From Burkholderiaceae bacterium (GTDB taxonomy: Bacteria > Pseudomonadota > Gammaproteobacteria > Burkholderiales > Burkholderiaceae_E), in the NCBI GenBank assembly GCA_016710525.1, contig JADJVQ010000007.1, forward strand, positions 107,987 through 171,986: DNA of 64,000 bases, read 5' to 3'. The notes below the pieces were generated by a model that saw nothing but the letters and a program-made list of their open reading frames with translations, ran no database searches and was not told where the DNA came from. Below, piece after piece: positions 36,586-45,254 of this stretch (its first letter is position 1; each line of letters begins with the position of its first letter). Both the position numbers and the translations under genes were made by a program.

Positions 36586-37956
36586 TCAAACTTCGCAGAC
36601 GGTCCGGCGCGAACGGGCCCGCAGCAGTTCGGCCCAGCGAAGCGCTGGCCAGCCGAACCGATGTTCCAGCCAGCGCGCCCGCTGCTCGAGCGCGGTCCAT
36701 TCGACGCGCAGCGGCGGACCTGCGAACCCGAGCACGATCCGGTTTCCGGCGGGGGTTGCGGGCATCACCAGGGTACGGCCGTCGAACGCACTGGAAATGC
36801 GCGCAAGGTTGGGCGCAAACGAGCGGTGGCTGCCGAACAGATTCACCACACAGATGCCAGGCTCGGCCAGCACCCGTCGGCAATCACGGTAGAACGCCTC
36901 GGAATCGAGCACCGGCCCGCGTGCGTGTTCGTCGTACAAGTCGACCTGCACGACGCCGAAGCGCCCGCTCTGAGCGGGCCTTTCGATGAAGCGGCCTGCG
37001 TCGTCGCAGCGCACCGTCAGCCGGTCGTCATCCGGCGGCAGCGCGAAGCAGGCCCGCGCCACATCGATCACATCGCGGCTGCATTCGACCACGGTGGTGC
37101 GGCTGTCCGCGAATCGTGCGTGCGTGAACCGGGTCAGTGATCCCGCACCCAGCCCAAGCTGCAAAATGCGCGCGGGCGGCGACAGGAACATCAGCCAGGC
37201 CATCATGCGCTGCACGTAATCGAGCACCAGCACAGTGGGGTGCGAGATCAGCATGGCGCCCTGCACCCACGGCGATCCGAAATGCAGGAAACGCACGCCG
37301 GTCTCTTCCGACAGCGTGATCGGCACTTCGATCGGACGATGGCGTCGGGGCCGTTGAGCGGCGGGAACGGCCGCCTGGCTCGCCAGACGGGCAGGCACCG
37401 GGTCGGGACGGTGCATCGGCCCGTCTCGGAAGGCCTCGGCCCAGCGTTCGAGCTTGCGCTCGAAGCTCAGAGCGGCATGGGCTGGACTGCTGGAGGGCAA
37501 CACGTGCACCTCGAAGCCGGCATCGGCGAAACGGCGTGCCTGGCGAGCCGCGGTGCCGCCGTTGAACACGATCCGGCGCAGGCGCGGCAAGGCGGCAAGC
37601 AGGGCATCGAGATCATTGGCGCTGGCCTGGCGGATATTGGCATCGAGGCTGCCGGGCCGTTCGCACGCTTCGATCACGTCCCATAGCGCGATGCGGCGAT
37701 CGCGCAAGCGACGGTAGCGCGCGGGCCAGTCCAGCGCAGCCAGTTCTTCCCCGAGCACGGCCGACATCAGCGGCCAGAACTGGTTGCGCGGATGGGCGTA
37801 GTAGTGGCCAGCCGCCAGCGAGGCCTGGCCCGGAAAGCTGCCCAGCACCAGCACCTGCGCCCGCGGATCGGCCACCGGCCGCAGGCCTCGAGCCAGCGGC
37901 CCGGCCAGCGTCGGCACCGCGGCCAATGCGTTCCCTGAGGGCGACTCTGATGGCAT
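36586..37956 (-). CDS. DNA-deoxyinosine/uracil glycosylase-like domain fused to a spermidine-synthase-like domain
   Basis: One open frame of 456 codons (ATG at 37956) joins two domains. Residues about 15-180 resemble the hypoxanthine/uracil DNA glycosylase family: VLGSFPGQASL, HYYAHPRNQFWPLM and the late LPSSSPAHA motif. Residues about 205-445 resemble spermidine synthase-like SAM-fold proteins: LQLGLGAGSLTRF, VVECSRDVIDVA and VQVDLYDEHA. The second domain lacks the full active-site set of true polyamine synthases that I can recall, so a methyltransferase-like role is possible. No stop lies between the domains; the linker is about 30 residues, Arg/Pro-rich, with an internal Met (MHRPDP) that could act as a second start. 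Confidence 0.75.
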   Translation of the reverse strand: MPSESPSGNALAAVPTLAGPLARGLRPVADPRAQVLVLGSFPGQASLAAGHYYAHPRNQFWPLMSAVLGEELAALDWPARYRRLRDRRIALWDVIEACERPGSLDANIRQASANDLDALLAALPRLRRIVFNGGTAARQARRFADAGFEVHVLPSSSPAHAALSFERKLERWAEAFRDGPMHRPDPVPARLASQAAVPAAQRPRRHRPIEVPITLSEETGVRFLHFGSPWVQGAMLISHPTVLVLDYVQRMMAWLMFLSPPARILQLGLGAGSLTRFTHARFADSRTTVVECSRDVIDVARACFALPPDDDRLTVRCDDAGRFIERPAQSGRFGVVQVDLYDEHARGPVLDSEAFYRDCRRVLAEPGICVVNLFGSHRSFAPNLARISSAFDGRTLVMPATPAGNRIVLGFAGPPLRVEWTALEQRARWLEHRFGWPALRWAELLRARSRRTVCEV

Positions 37957-38081
37957 GTCAGTCGACGTGCCAGTTGCCGCCCCAGTCACCGCGCCAGGCA
38001 CCCCAACTGCCGGGACCGCGCGCACGACGCCGGCCTCGTCGATATCCCCGCCGAGCCGCCGTTCTGCGCGTCGTCCGGCGA

Positions 38082-40014
38082 TCACCGCTGCTGAGCCGCG
38101 GCCAGCAGCATGGCGTTCATGCGCCGCACGAAGCCCGGCGCATCCGCCAGCTGCCCGCCCTCGGCGAGCATCGCCTGATCGAACAGCAGTGCCGACCAGT
38201 CGTCGAACGCCGGATCGTCGAGCTGGATTCGGCTCACCAGCGGGTGCGTCGGATTGATCTCGAGGATCGGCTTGCGGTCCGGCGCACTCTGGCCGGCCTG
38301 CTTGAGCAGCCGCTCGAGGTGACCGCTGATCTCGCCTTCGTCGGACACCAGGCAGCACGGAGAGTCAGTCAGCCGATTGCTGATCCGAACGTCCTTGACC
38401 CGCTCGCCCAGGCTCGACTTGATGCGCTCGGCCAGCGGCTTGAATTCGTCGGCGACCTGTTCGGCCTGCTTCTTCTCTTCCTCGTCGGCCAGCTTGCCCA
38501 GATCGAGTCCGCCGCGAGCCACCGACATCAGCGGCTTCTCCTGGTAGGCCGACAGGAAAGACAGCATCCATTCGTCGACCCGATCGGTCAGCAGCAGCAC
38601 CTCGATGCCCTTCTTGCGGAACACCTCGAGATGCGGACTGTTGCGGGCGGCGGCGGGCGTGTCGCCGGTCACGTAGTAGATGTGCTCCTGGCCTTCTTTC
38701 ATCCGCGCCAGGTAGGTGTCCAGCGACACGGTCTGGTCGTTGCTGTCAGTGGCCGTGGATGCGAAGCGCAGCAGGCGCGAGAGCTTTTCCTGCTGGGAGA
38801 AGTCCTCGCCCAGGCCTTCCTTCAGGACCTGCCCGAACTCGGACCAGAATTGCGCGTACTTGTCGGGCTGATTTTCGGCCAGGTCCTCCAGCAGGGTCAG
38901 CACCCGGCGCGAGCAGCCTTCGCGGATCGCCTTGACGTCGCGGCTCTCTTGAAGGATTTCACGCGACACATTCAGCGGCAGATCGCTGGAATCGACCACA
39001 CCACGCACGAAGCGCAGATAGGAAGGCAGCAGGTCGCTGGCCTCGTCCATGATGAAAACGCGCCGCACATAAAGCTTCACCCCATGCTTCTGCTGGCGAT
39101 CCCAGAGGTCGAAAGGCGCCTTGGACGGGATGTACAGCAGCTGCGTGTATTCGCTGCGGCCCTCGACCCGATTGTGAGTCCAGGCCAGCGGATCGGCATT
39201 GTCGTGGGAAACGTGCTTGTAGAAGGCCTTGTACTGGTCCTCGTCGATTTCGGACTTGGAGCGGCTCCACAGCGCGCTGGCCTGATTGACGGTTTCCCAA
39301 TCGTCCAGCGTCACGTACTCGGATTTCTCCTTGTCCCATTCTTCGCGGCGCATGCGGATCGGCAGCGACACGTGGTCCGAGTACTTGCGAACGATGTTGC
39401 GCAACTCCCAGGCCGACAGCAGCGACGAAAAGCGAGTCTCGCCGTCGGTCGCGCCTTCCGGATCGGGGCGCAGGTGCAGGATCACGTCGGTGCCGCGGGC
39501 CGGGCGTTCGATCGTTTCAATGGTGAATTCGCCGGTGCCCTCGGACTCCCAGCGCACACCCTCCCCGTCCGGCGCGCCGGCCCGGCGCGTCAAGCACCGT
39601 GACCCGGTCGGCGACGATGAACGACGAGTAGAAGCCGACGCCGAACTGGCCGATCAGCTGCGCGTCGCGCGACTGGTCGCCGGACAGCTTGCCGAAGAAT
39701 TCGCGGGTTCCCGAGCGAGCGATCGTGCCAAGGTGGTCGATCGCCTCCTGGCGCGACATGCCGATGCCGTTGTCCGACACGGTGATCGTGCGCGCCGCAC
39801 GGTCGAATTCGATCCGGATCGCCAGCTCGGTATCCTGGGCCAGCATCTGCGGCTGATCGATCGCCTCGAAGCGCAGCTTGTCGCAGGCATCGGACGCATT
39901 GGAGACCAGCTCACGCAGAAAGATTTCGTGGTGGCTGTAGAGGGAATGGATCATCAGCTGGAGCAGCTGGCGAACCTCGGTCTGGAATCCCAGTGTTTCT
40001 TTCATGTCGCCCAT
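38082..40014 (-). CDS. htpG: Chaperone HtpG (Hsp90), one-base frameshift
   Basis: ATP-dependent cytosolic Hsp90 chaperone. The first frame reads from ETLGFQTEVRQLLQL through the Bergerat ATP motifs (LVSNASDACDKL, VSDNGIGM, GQFGVGFYS) to VADRVTVL. The second frame continues with TRRAGAPDGEGVRW to 38082. Dropping one base of the AA pair at 39592-39593 joins them and yields 643 residues, matching the family. Start is uncertain between the ATGs at 40014 and 40005. The upstream MocR frame runs into this gene unless it too is corrected. Confidence 0.95.
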
Positions 40015-41542
40015 GGTCACGGTATCGGTTGGTGGTCGGTTTGGATCGGGGGACTTGGGGGGCGGTGGCGAAGTTTTCAAGGGGCCTTGGCGGGCTTTCC
40101 GACAGCACCCGTTCCAGTTGCTCGAGCATGCGCGGCTGCGCGGTTGCCGCGAGGTTGAAACGCATCCAGGTGCTGGGCCGCTGGTCCGGCAGGAACAGGC
40201 TTCCGGGCGCCATCAGGAAGCCGCGATCGAGCATCGCCTGCGCGACCGGATTGGTGTCGACCCCGGTGTCGACCCACAGGAACATGCCCACCGGCGGGCT
40301 CGCGAACGCCCGCAAGCCCAATTTCTCGATCGCCCGCAGCGCCGGGTCGCGCGCCCGGGCCAGCCGCTCCCGCAGCCGGTGCAGATGGCGCCGGTAGTGA
40401 CCTTCGGACAGCACGCGGTAGACCACCCGCTCGCCCAGTTCGGGACTGGTCAGGCCGATCAGCATCTTGAGATCGGTGAATTCGCGGGCGAGCTCGGGCG
40501 CACAGGCGATGAACCCCACCCGCAGGTTGGCGGCCAGGGTCTTGGAGAAGCCGCCGACGTAAATCACCCGCTGCAGCTGATCCAGCGCTGCCAGCCGGAT
40601 GCAGGGCGAAACTGCCGGGCCGGGGTGCAGGTCGCTGTACACGTCGTCCTCGACGACCCGAAAGTCGAATTCGTGGGCCAGGCGCAGCAGCTGAAACGCG
40701 TTGGCCGAACCGATTCCCGTGCTGGTCGGATTGTGCAGCACCGACGACGTGACGAGCAGCTTGGGGCGGTGCTCGGCGGCCAGCGCGCGAAGCCGGGTCA
40801 GGTCAGGGCCGTCCGTCAGCCGTGGCACTCCAATGACCCGCGCTCCGAGCTGAGCGTACCGTCCGAACAGCAGAAACCATGACGGTTCATCGACCAGAAC
40901 TGTATCCCCCGGGACCAGGAAGCGTTGGGCGATCAGATCCAGTGCCTGCGTGGCCCCGTTGGTGGTGACGATCTGCTCGGGCTGCGCGTCGATCTCGAGT
41001 TCGACCAGCCGCGGCTGCAATTGCTGCCGCAGGGGCAGGTAGCCCTGAGGATGTCCGTAGTCGAGGTAGGCGGCCCCGCTGCCGCGCCCCAGCGCGCGCA
41101 GGCTGGCGCTGATCAGTCCCTCGTCCAGCCAGTCAGGCGGCAGCACGCCGCCACCAGGCATGTCGCGCGGCGGCAGGCGCTTGAACATGTTGCGCAGCAG
41201 CCAGACCACATCCAGCTGAGGGGATGGGGCATCCGCCCAGGCCCGAGCCGCACGGGCGGTGACGCCGGCCTCGCGAGCACGAACGAAGAAACCTGCGCCG
41301 CGCCGCGACTCCAGATAACCACGGGCGATCAGCCGGTCATAGGCCTCGACGACCGTGAAGCGCGACACCCCGTGCTCGGTCGAGAACGTGCGGATCGAAG
41401 GCATCCGGGCACCCGGACGAACGACCCGCTCGTCGATGCGGGCGGCGTACCAGGCAACGATCTGTTCGACCAGCGTCACATCGCTGGCATGCGACAGAAA
41501 CGAGCCGGCTGGCCGTTCGGACTTTTCAACTGCAACTGTCAT
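39911..41542 (-). CDS. MocR-type transcriptional regulator (GntR/aminotransferase), probable 3' frameshift
   Basis: Regulator with a GntR winged helix (about 20-95) and a class I aminotransferase-like domain (about 115-480). The PLP-lysine segment GGFSKTLAANLRVGF and the EDDVYSD motif are visible. As read, the frame goes on to 39911, giving 543 residues and overlapping htpG by about 100 bases with an Arg/Pro-rich tail. A one-base change near 40105 would instead end it at 40077 (LSGKPAKAP, 488 residues), more usual for the family. ATG at 41542 chosen because MTVAVEK begins the recognisable region. It diverges from eamA, its likely target. Confidence 0.87.
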   Translation of the reverse strand: MTVAVEKSERPAGSFLSHASDVTLVEQIVAWYAARIDERVVRPGARMPSIRTFSTEHGVSRFTVVEAYDRLIARGYLESRRGAGFFVRAREAGVTARAARAWADAPSPQLDVVWLLRNMFKRLPPRDMPGGGVLPPDWLDEGLISASLRALGRGSGAAYLDYGHPQGYLPLRQQLQPRLVELEIDAQPEQIVTTNGATQALDLIAQRFLVPGDTVLVDEPSWFLLFGRYAQLGARVIGVPRLTDGPDLTRLRALAAEHRPKLLVTSSVLHNPTSTGIGSANAFQLLRLAHEFDFRVVEDDVYSDLHPGPAVSPCIRLAALDQLQRVIYVGGFSKTLAANLRVGFIACAPELAREFTDLKMLIGLTSPELGERVVYRVLSEGHYRRHLHRLRERLARARDPALRAIEKLGLRAFASPPVGMFLWVDTGVDTNPVAQAMLDRGFLMAPGSLFLPDQRPSTWMRFNLAATAQPRMLEQLERVLSESPPRPLENFATAPQVPRSKPTTNRYRDHGRHERNTGIPDRGSPAAPADDPFPLQPPRNLSA

Positions 41543-41580
41543 GGTCGCTCGCGCAGGCCGTTGCCCTGTCTGGATTCCAC

Positions 41581-41597
41581 ACTGTACCGGTACTGTA
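41581..41597. promoter_or_regulatory. Direct-repeat operator candidate between mocR and eamA
   Basis: ACTGTAccggtACTGTA: two ACTGTA repeats with starts 11 bases apart, one helical turn, plus the palindrome GTACCGGTAC (41584-41593). It lies in the 82-base gap between the divergent mocR and EamA genes, where MocR regulators commonly bind direct repeats. Binding is inferred. Confidence 0.55.
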
Positions 41598-41624
41598 TCG
41601 ATCGACTCGATTAAGGTGCAAGCG

Positions 41625-42602
41625 ATGGATCCTGATATTCCTCGACAAAAGCACCGCGAATGGCAGGGTATGGCCCTGGCCCTCGTCGGCGTGGTGATCT
41701 TCGCAGGCACGCTGCCGGCGACGCGGATCGCGGTCGCCTGGTTCGATCCCTGGTGGGTCGGCTGCGCACGCGCGATCGGCGCGGGCTTGCTGGGCGCCCT
41801 GACCCTGTGGTTGAGCCGATCGCGCCGACCGGAGCGCGTCCACTGGCCGGCGATTGGTTTGACCTCGGCCGGGGTGGTGCTGGGGTTTCCGCTGCTCACC
41901 TCGGTGGCGATGCAGGTGAGCCCGGCTTCCCACGGCGCGATCGTGATTGCGCTGCTGCCTTTCGCCACGGCGCTGATGGCCGCCTGGCGCCTGGGCGAAC
42001 GCAAGCCGGCGCGGTTCTGGATCGGTGCCGCATTGGGATCTCTGGTCGTGCTGGCCTTCGCCTTGTACCGGGGCGGCGGGCGCCCGGACCTGAACGATCT
42101 GATCCTGCTGGCCGCCGTCGCGGCTGCCGCGCTGGGCTATGCCGAAGGCGGTCGTCTGGCGGGTGTCTTCGGCGGCTGGCAATCGATCTCGTGGGCGCTT
42201 GTCGCGGCGGCGCCGGTGATGCTGCCGGCGACCGCCTGGCTCACCTGGAACCAGCCCTTCAGACAGGCTCCCTGGAGTGCCTGGGCCGCTTTTGCGTACG
42301 TCACCGTGTTCAGTCAATGGCTGGGGTTTCTGTTCTGGTATGGCGGAATGACACGTGCCGGCGTTGCGGCAGCGTCGCAGGTTCAACTGCTGCAACTGTT
42401 CTTCACGCTGGCGATCGCCGCGATCCTCCTGGGGGAAAAGGTGGGCTGGGCGGAATGGGTCACCGCCGCCACGGTGATGGGATTGATCTTGTGGGGACGG
42501 ATGCCGCCGAGATCCGATCGTTCAGCGGGTGCCGTTCAGGCGCCATCGCCTGTCGGAATGAAGCCTGAAAACGCGAAGGGTGCGCGCAACCCACCTGACT
42601 GA
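41625..42602 (+). CDS. EamA-family (DMT) transporter
   Basis: Inner-membrane drug/metabolite permease of 325 residues with about ten hydrophobic segments arranged as two EamA repeats (about 18-150 and 165-305). ATG at 41625 was chosen since an upstream-extended frame covers the mocR promoter region and has no hydrophobic character. Likely controlled by the divergent MocR protein. Substrate is unknown; MocR/EamA pairs in other bacteria have been linked to vitamin B6 or amino-acid export, but nothing here shows which. The C-terminal tail of about 30 residues is polar. Confidence 0.85.
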   Translation: MDPDIPRQKHREWQGMALALVGVVIFAGTLPATRIAVAWFDPWWVGCARAIGAGLLGALTLWLSRSRRPERVHWPAIGLTSAGVVLGFPLLTSVAMQVSPASHGAIVIALLPFATALMAAWRLGERKPARFWIGAALGSLVVLAFALYRGGGRPDLNDLILLAAVAAAALGYAEGGRLAGVFGGWQSISWALVAAAPVMLPATAWLTWNQPFRQAPWSAWAAFAYVTVFSQWLGFLFWYGGMTRAGVAAASQVQLLQLFFTLAIAAILLGEKVGWAEWVTAATVMGLILWGRMPPRSDRSAGAVQAPSPVGMKPENAKGARNPPD

Positions 42603-42615
42603 TGGGCGCCGGAAT

Positions 42616-45243
42616 CTACCTCCCGGGCAGCGTCGACCTGTCCCGATTCGGATCGGCCGGCGGCGTCGTTCTGTCAGGATTCGCATCGGTCGGCGGTGTC
42701 GCCCCGTCTAAATTCGCATCGGTCGGCGGTGTCGTTCCGTCTGGATTCGCATCGGCCGGTAGCGTCGGCCCCGATGCCCGCTGCGGCTCGGCTCGGTGAC
42801 CACCGGCCCGGCGATCCGCCTCGCGGCGATCGATCGCACGCCGATCCGATCCGCGTCTGTTGGTCAGCCGCTGGTCCACCAGCGGGGGGTGGGCACCGAG
42901 CGCCAGACCGCCGACGTGACGCTCCTGCCGGGTGGCGTCGACTTCCAGGCCGATCAGATTGCCGGTCGGCGCAATCGGCAGGCAGATCGGCGCACCGCCA
43001 TGCCGAACGGCGACCACGCGCACAAACGCCAGCCCCAGGCCCGCACCGCCCACTGAATCCCCCGATTGGCGCCAAAACGGCTCGAACAGGCGCGCCCGCG
43101 TCGAGGGCTCCAGATTCGGCCCTTCGTCGGCGACCGCGACGCGCCACCGCCCTGGAGGTGCCGGCTCCACCCGCACGACCACCGCACCGTCGGCCGGGCC
43201 ATGGGTGAAGGCGTTTTCGATCAGATTCAACAGGGCCCGGCGCAGCAGTTCGGCATCGCCGATCAGGGCGGCACCGTCCAGTTCCAGGCGGGAATCGACT
43301 TGCAGCGACAGACGCGGCCCGCGCTCGGGCGTCCATGCCAGATCGACCACCTGCTGGGCCAGGTCGACAAGATCGAGCGGGTCGGCCCGCAACGGCCGCA
43401 ATTCCGCACGGGACAGGTGGACGAAACCGCCGGCGACAGACAGCGCATAGCGGGCGTGCCGGGCGATGCCCTCCAGCTCCGGCAGGGGTCCCTGCTGCTC
43501 GATCAGCCGTTCGGCCAGTGAACTGATCGCCACATGCGGAGAACGCAGATCGTGCGAGAGGAATCGAACCATCTGGTCGCGCTCCCGCTCGGCATTGCGT
43601 AATGCGCTGATGTCGACGAACTGAATCAGTCGCAAGCGTCGCTTCGGACCCTCCTCGCCGACCGAAACCTCGGCGCAGTCGATCAGCCAGTCTGTGCCAT
43701 CCTGGTCCCTGACCTCGCTGCGCCCGGGAGGACAGGCCGGCGACGCCCAGCCGAAGGGCTGGGACTGGCCGGCCGAACTCTCGCCGATCGTCGCCGGCCA
43801 CATGCCCCATTTGTCGCGCCAGGGCTTGTTCCGATACACCACCAAGCCTTCCTCGGCCGCGACGATGGCAGGGTTGGGCAGGCCGTCCATCACCCCCGCC
43901 AGCAAGCTGTGCAGCCCGAGCAGGCGATTGGCCGATTGTTCCAGTTGCAGCAGGTCGCGCATCACCGGTTCGCGCGCGGCGTCCGGGGGCAATGTGTCGA
44001 AGCTGATCCAAGCCGGCACATCAGCCAGCGAGCGGGATTGCGAACGCAGATGCGACACCGCGATGGCCAGGCGACGCCAGCTCCACAACGGCACGGCCAG
44101 GCTCAGGGCCAGGACCAGCCCAGACGGCGGATACCACATCCCCCGCCTGAGGGCGAGCACGGTCAGGCCGAGCAATCCAGCCACCAGCAGGCCCACGACA
44201 AGAGCCCCGGCAACCGGCTTGAGCTGGTACAGCACGATCATCGCCGCGCACAGCGCCAGCACGATCGAAACCCCATGCAGCCAGGGCGAGCCGCGCTGGA
44301 TCGGGCGGCCGCCCGCGATGGCGCTGTAGGCGGCCGCGTGCAGATGCAGACCGTGCACCAGCTGATATCCATCGGCCACGCTGGCGCTGCTGTGCCGATC
44401 GCCCAGTCCGGCGGCGGTCACCCCGATCATCGCCACCCGTCCCGCCAGGCGTTCGGGCGGGACGTCCCCGCGCAGCAGCGCACCGGCCGACACCCTTGGT
44501 GGCAGGGATTCGAGGCGGCTCATCAGGATGCGCTGGGAGCGGGGCCAACTGCCGGTCGCCAGCGCGCGGTCGCTGTGCGACCCGCCGGTCTGCGTCAACG
44601 CCTGCACAGCCACCTCGGGCAATGTCAGTGCATCGCTGCCCGGTCCAGCGGCACCCGGCAGGTCGCGCCGGGCCCGCAACGCGGCGAGCGAAAACGCGGG
44701 CAGCCCGGCTTCCGCCAGAAAGACGCTGCGCACCGCACCATCGCGATCGTTGGCGAAATGGGCATGCCCCATCGCGACCTGCAGACCGAAGGCCGGCAAC
44801 GGATAGACCGGCCACGACAGCGCCGCGCTGTCGACCTGGAAGGTCACCGGCAATACTGCCCGGGCGTTCGGGGCAAGGGCCGACAGGCTCGCGCCGAGCA
44901 ATCGATCGCCCGCACCTTCTTCGACGAGCAGCAGGTCGATGGCCACGACCCGCGCGCCGGCCAGCCGCAAGCGATCGACCATCGCGGCCTGGACAGCACG
45001 AGACCATGGCCAGCGCCCGATCTGAGCGATGCTGTCGTCGTCGATTTCCACCAGGACTAGATCGGACGACGGGGCGATCGGCGCAAACTGCTGCAAGGTG
45101 TCGTAGGCGAACTGGTCAGTGCCTTCGAGGCGACCGCCGACGCTGGTGCCGCCACCGCCAGACGCGATCCAGACGGCGAGCGCCGACAGCACACACAACA
45201 GCGTCAGCCACTCGCCCAGCAGCCGGCGCCTGGTCACCTGCAC
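42616..45243 (-). CDS. CHASE2-domain sensor histidine kinase
   Basis: Membrane sensor of 875 residues. An N-terminal helix (about 8-27) and a CHASE2 extracellular sensor (about 30-325) with VEIDDDSIAQIGRWPW are followed by three transmembrane helices (about 325-395), a PAS-like region, the dimerisation domain with phospho-acceptor His564 in SHDLRSP, and an ATPase domain with NLIENAFTHG and GGAGLGLAF. A tail of about 50 residues carries an 11-residue repeat. The gene begins 11 bases after the FecR-like gene stop. It probably phosphorylates the response regulator encoded first in the operon. The ligand is unknown. Confidence 0.9.
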   Translation of the reverse strand: MQVTRRRLLGEWLTLLCVLSALAVWIASGGGGTSVGGRLEGTDQFAYDTLQQFAPIAPSSDLVLVEIDDDSIAQIGRWPWSRAVQAAMVDRLRLAGARVVAIDLLLVEEGAGDRLLGASLSALAPNARAVLPVTFQVDSAALSWPVYPLPAFGLQVAMGHAHFANDRDGAVRSVFLAEAGLPAFSLAALRARRDLPGAAGPGSDALTLPEVAVQALTQTGGSHSDRALATGSWPRSQRILMSRLESLPPRVSAGALLRGDVPPERLAGRVAMIGVTAAGLGDRHSSASVADGYQLVHGLHLHAAAYSAIAGGRPIQRGSPWLHGVSIVLALCAAMIVLYQLKPVAGALVVGLLVAGLLGLTVLALRRGMWYPPSGLVLALSLAVPLWSWRRLAIAVSHLRSQSRSLADVPAWISFDTLPPDAAREPVMRDLLQLEQSANRLLGLHSLLAGVMDGLPNPAIVAAEEGLVVYRNKPWRDKWGMWPATIGESSAGQSQPFGWASPACPPGRSEVRDQDGTDWLIDCAEVSVGEEGPKRRLRLIQFVDISALRNAERERDQMVRFLSHDLRSPHVAISSLAERLIEQQGPLPELEGIARHARYALSVAGGFVHLSRAELRPLRADPLDLVDLAQQVVDLAWTPERGPRLSLQVDSRLELDGAALIGDAELLRRALLNLIENAFTHGPADGAVVVRVEPAPPGRWRVAVADEGPNLEPSTRARLFEPFWRQSGDSVGGAGLGLAFVRVVAVRHGGAPICLPIAPTGNLIGLEVDATRQERHVGGLALGAHPPLVDQRLTNRRGSDRRAIDRREADRRAGGHRAEPQRASGPTLPADANPDGTTPPTDANLDGATPPTDANPDRTTPPADPNRDRSTLPGR
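42646..42777 (-). repeat. Four 33-bp tandem repeats at the 3' end of the CHASE2 kinase gene
   Basis: Units starting at plus-strand 42646, 42679, 42712 and 42745 repeat every 33 bases and encode variants of DANPDGTTPPT. All units are whole codons, so changes in number keep the frame. Units are near-identical at the DNA level (only scattered substitutions), suggesting recent expansion. Spacers as in CRISPR are absent. Confidence 0.88.
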
Positions 45244-45254
45244 ATCAACGCTCC

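Noticed and set aside
34963..37140. 725-codon plus-strand frame opposite the PilB-like ATPase and fusion gene
   Set aside because: Antisense to two genes with clear domains; no recognisable motif of its own.
42646..42777. 33-bp repeats considered as a CRISPR array
   Set aside because: Units abut without spacers and lie in frame at the 3' end of a kinase gene.
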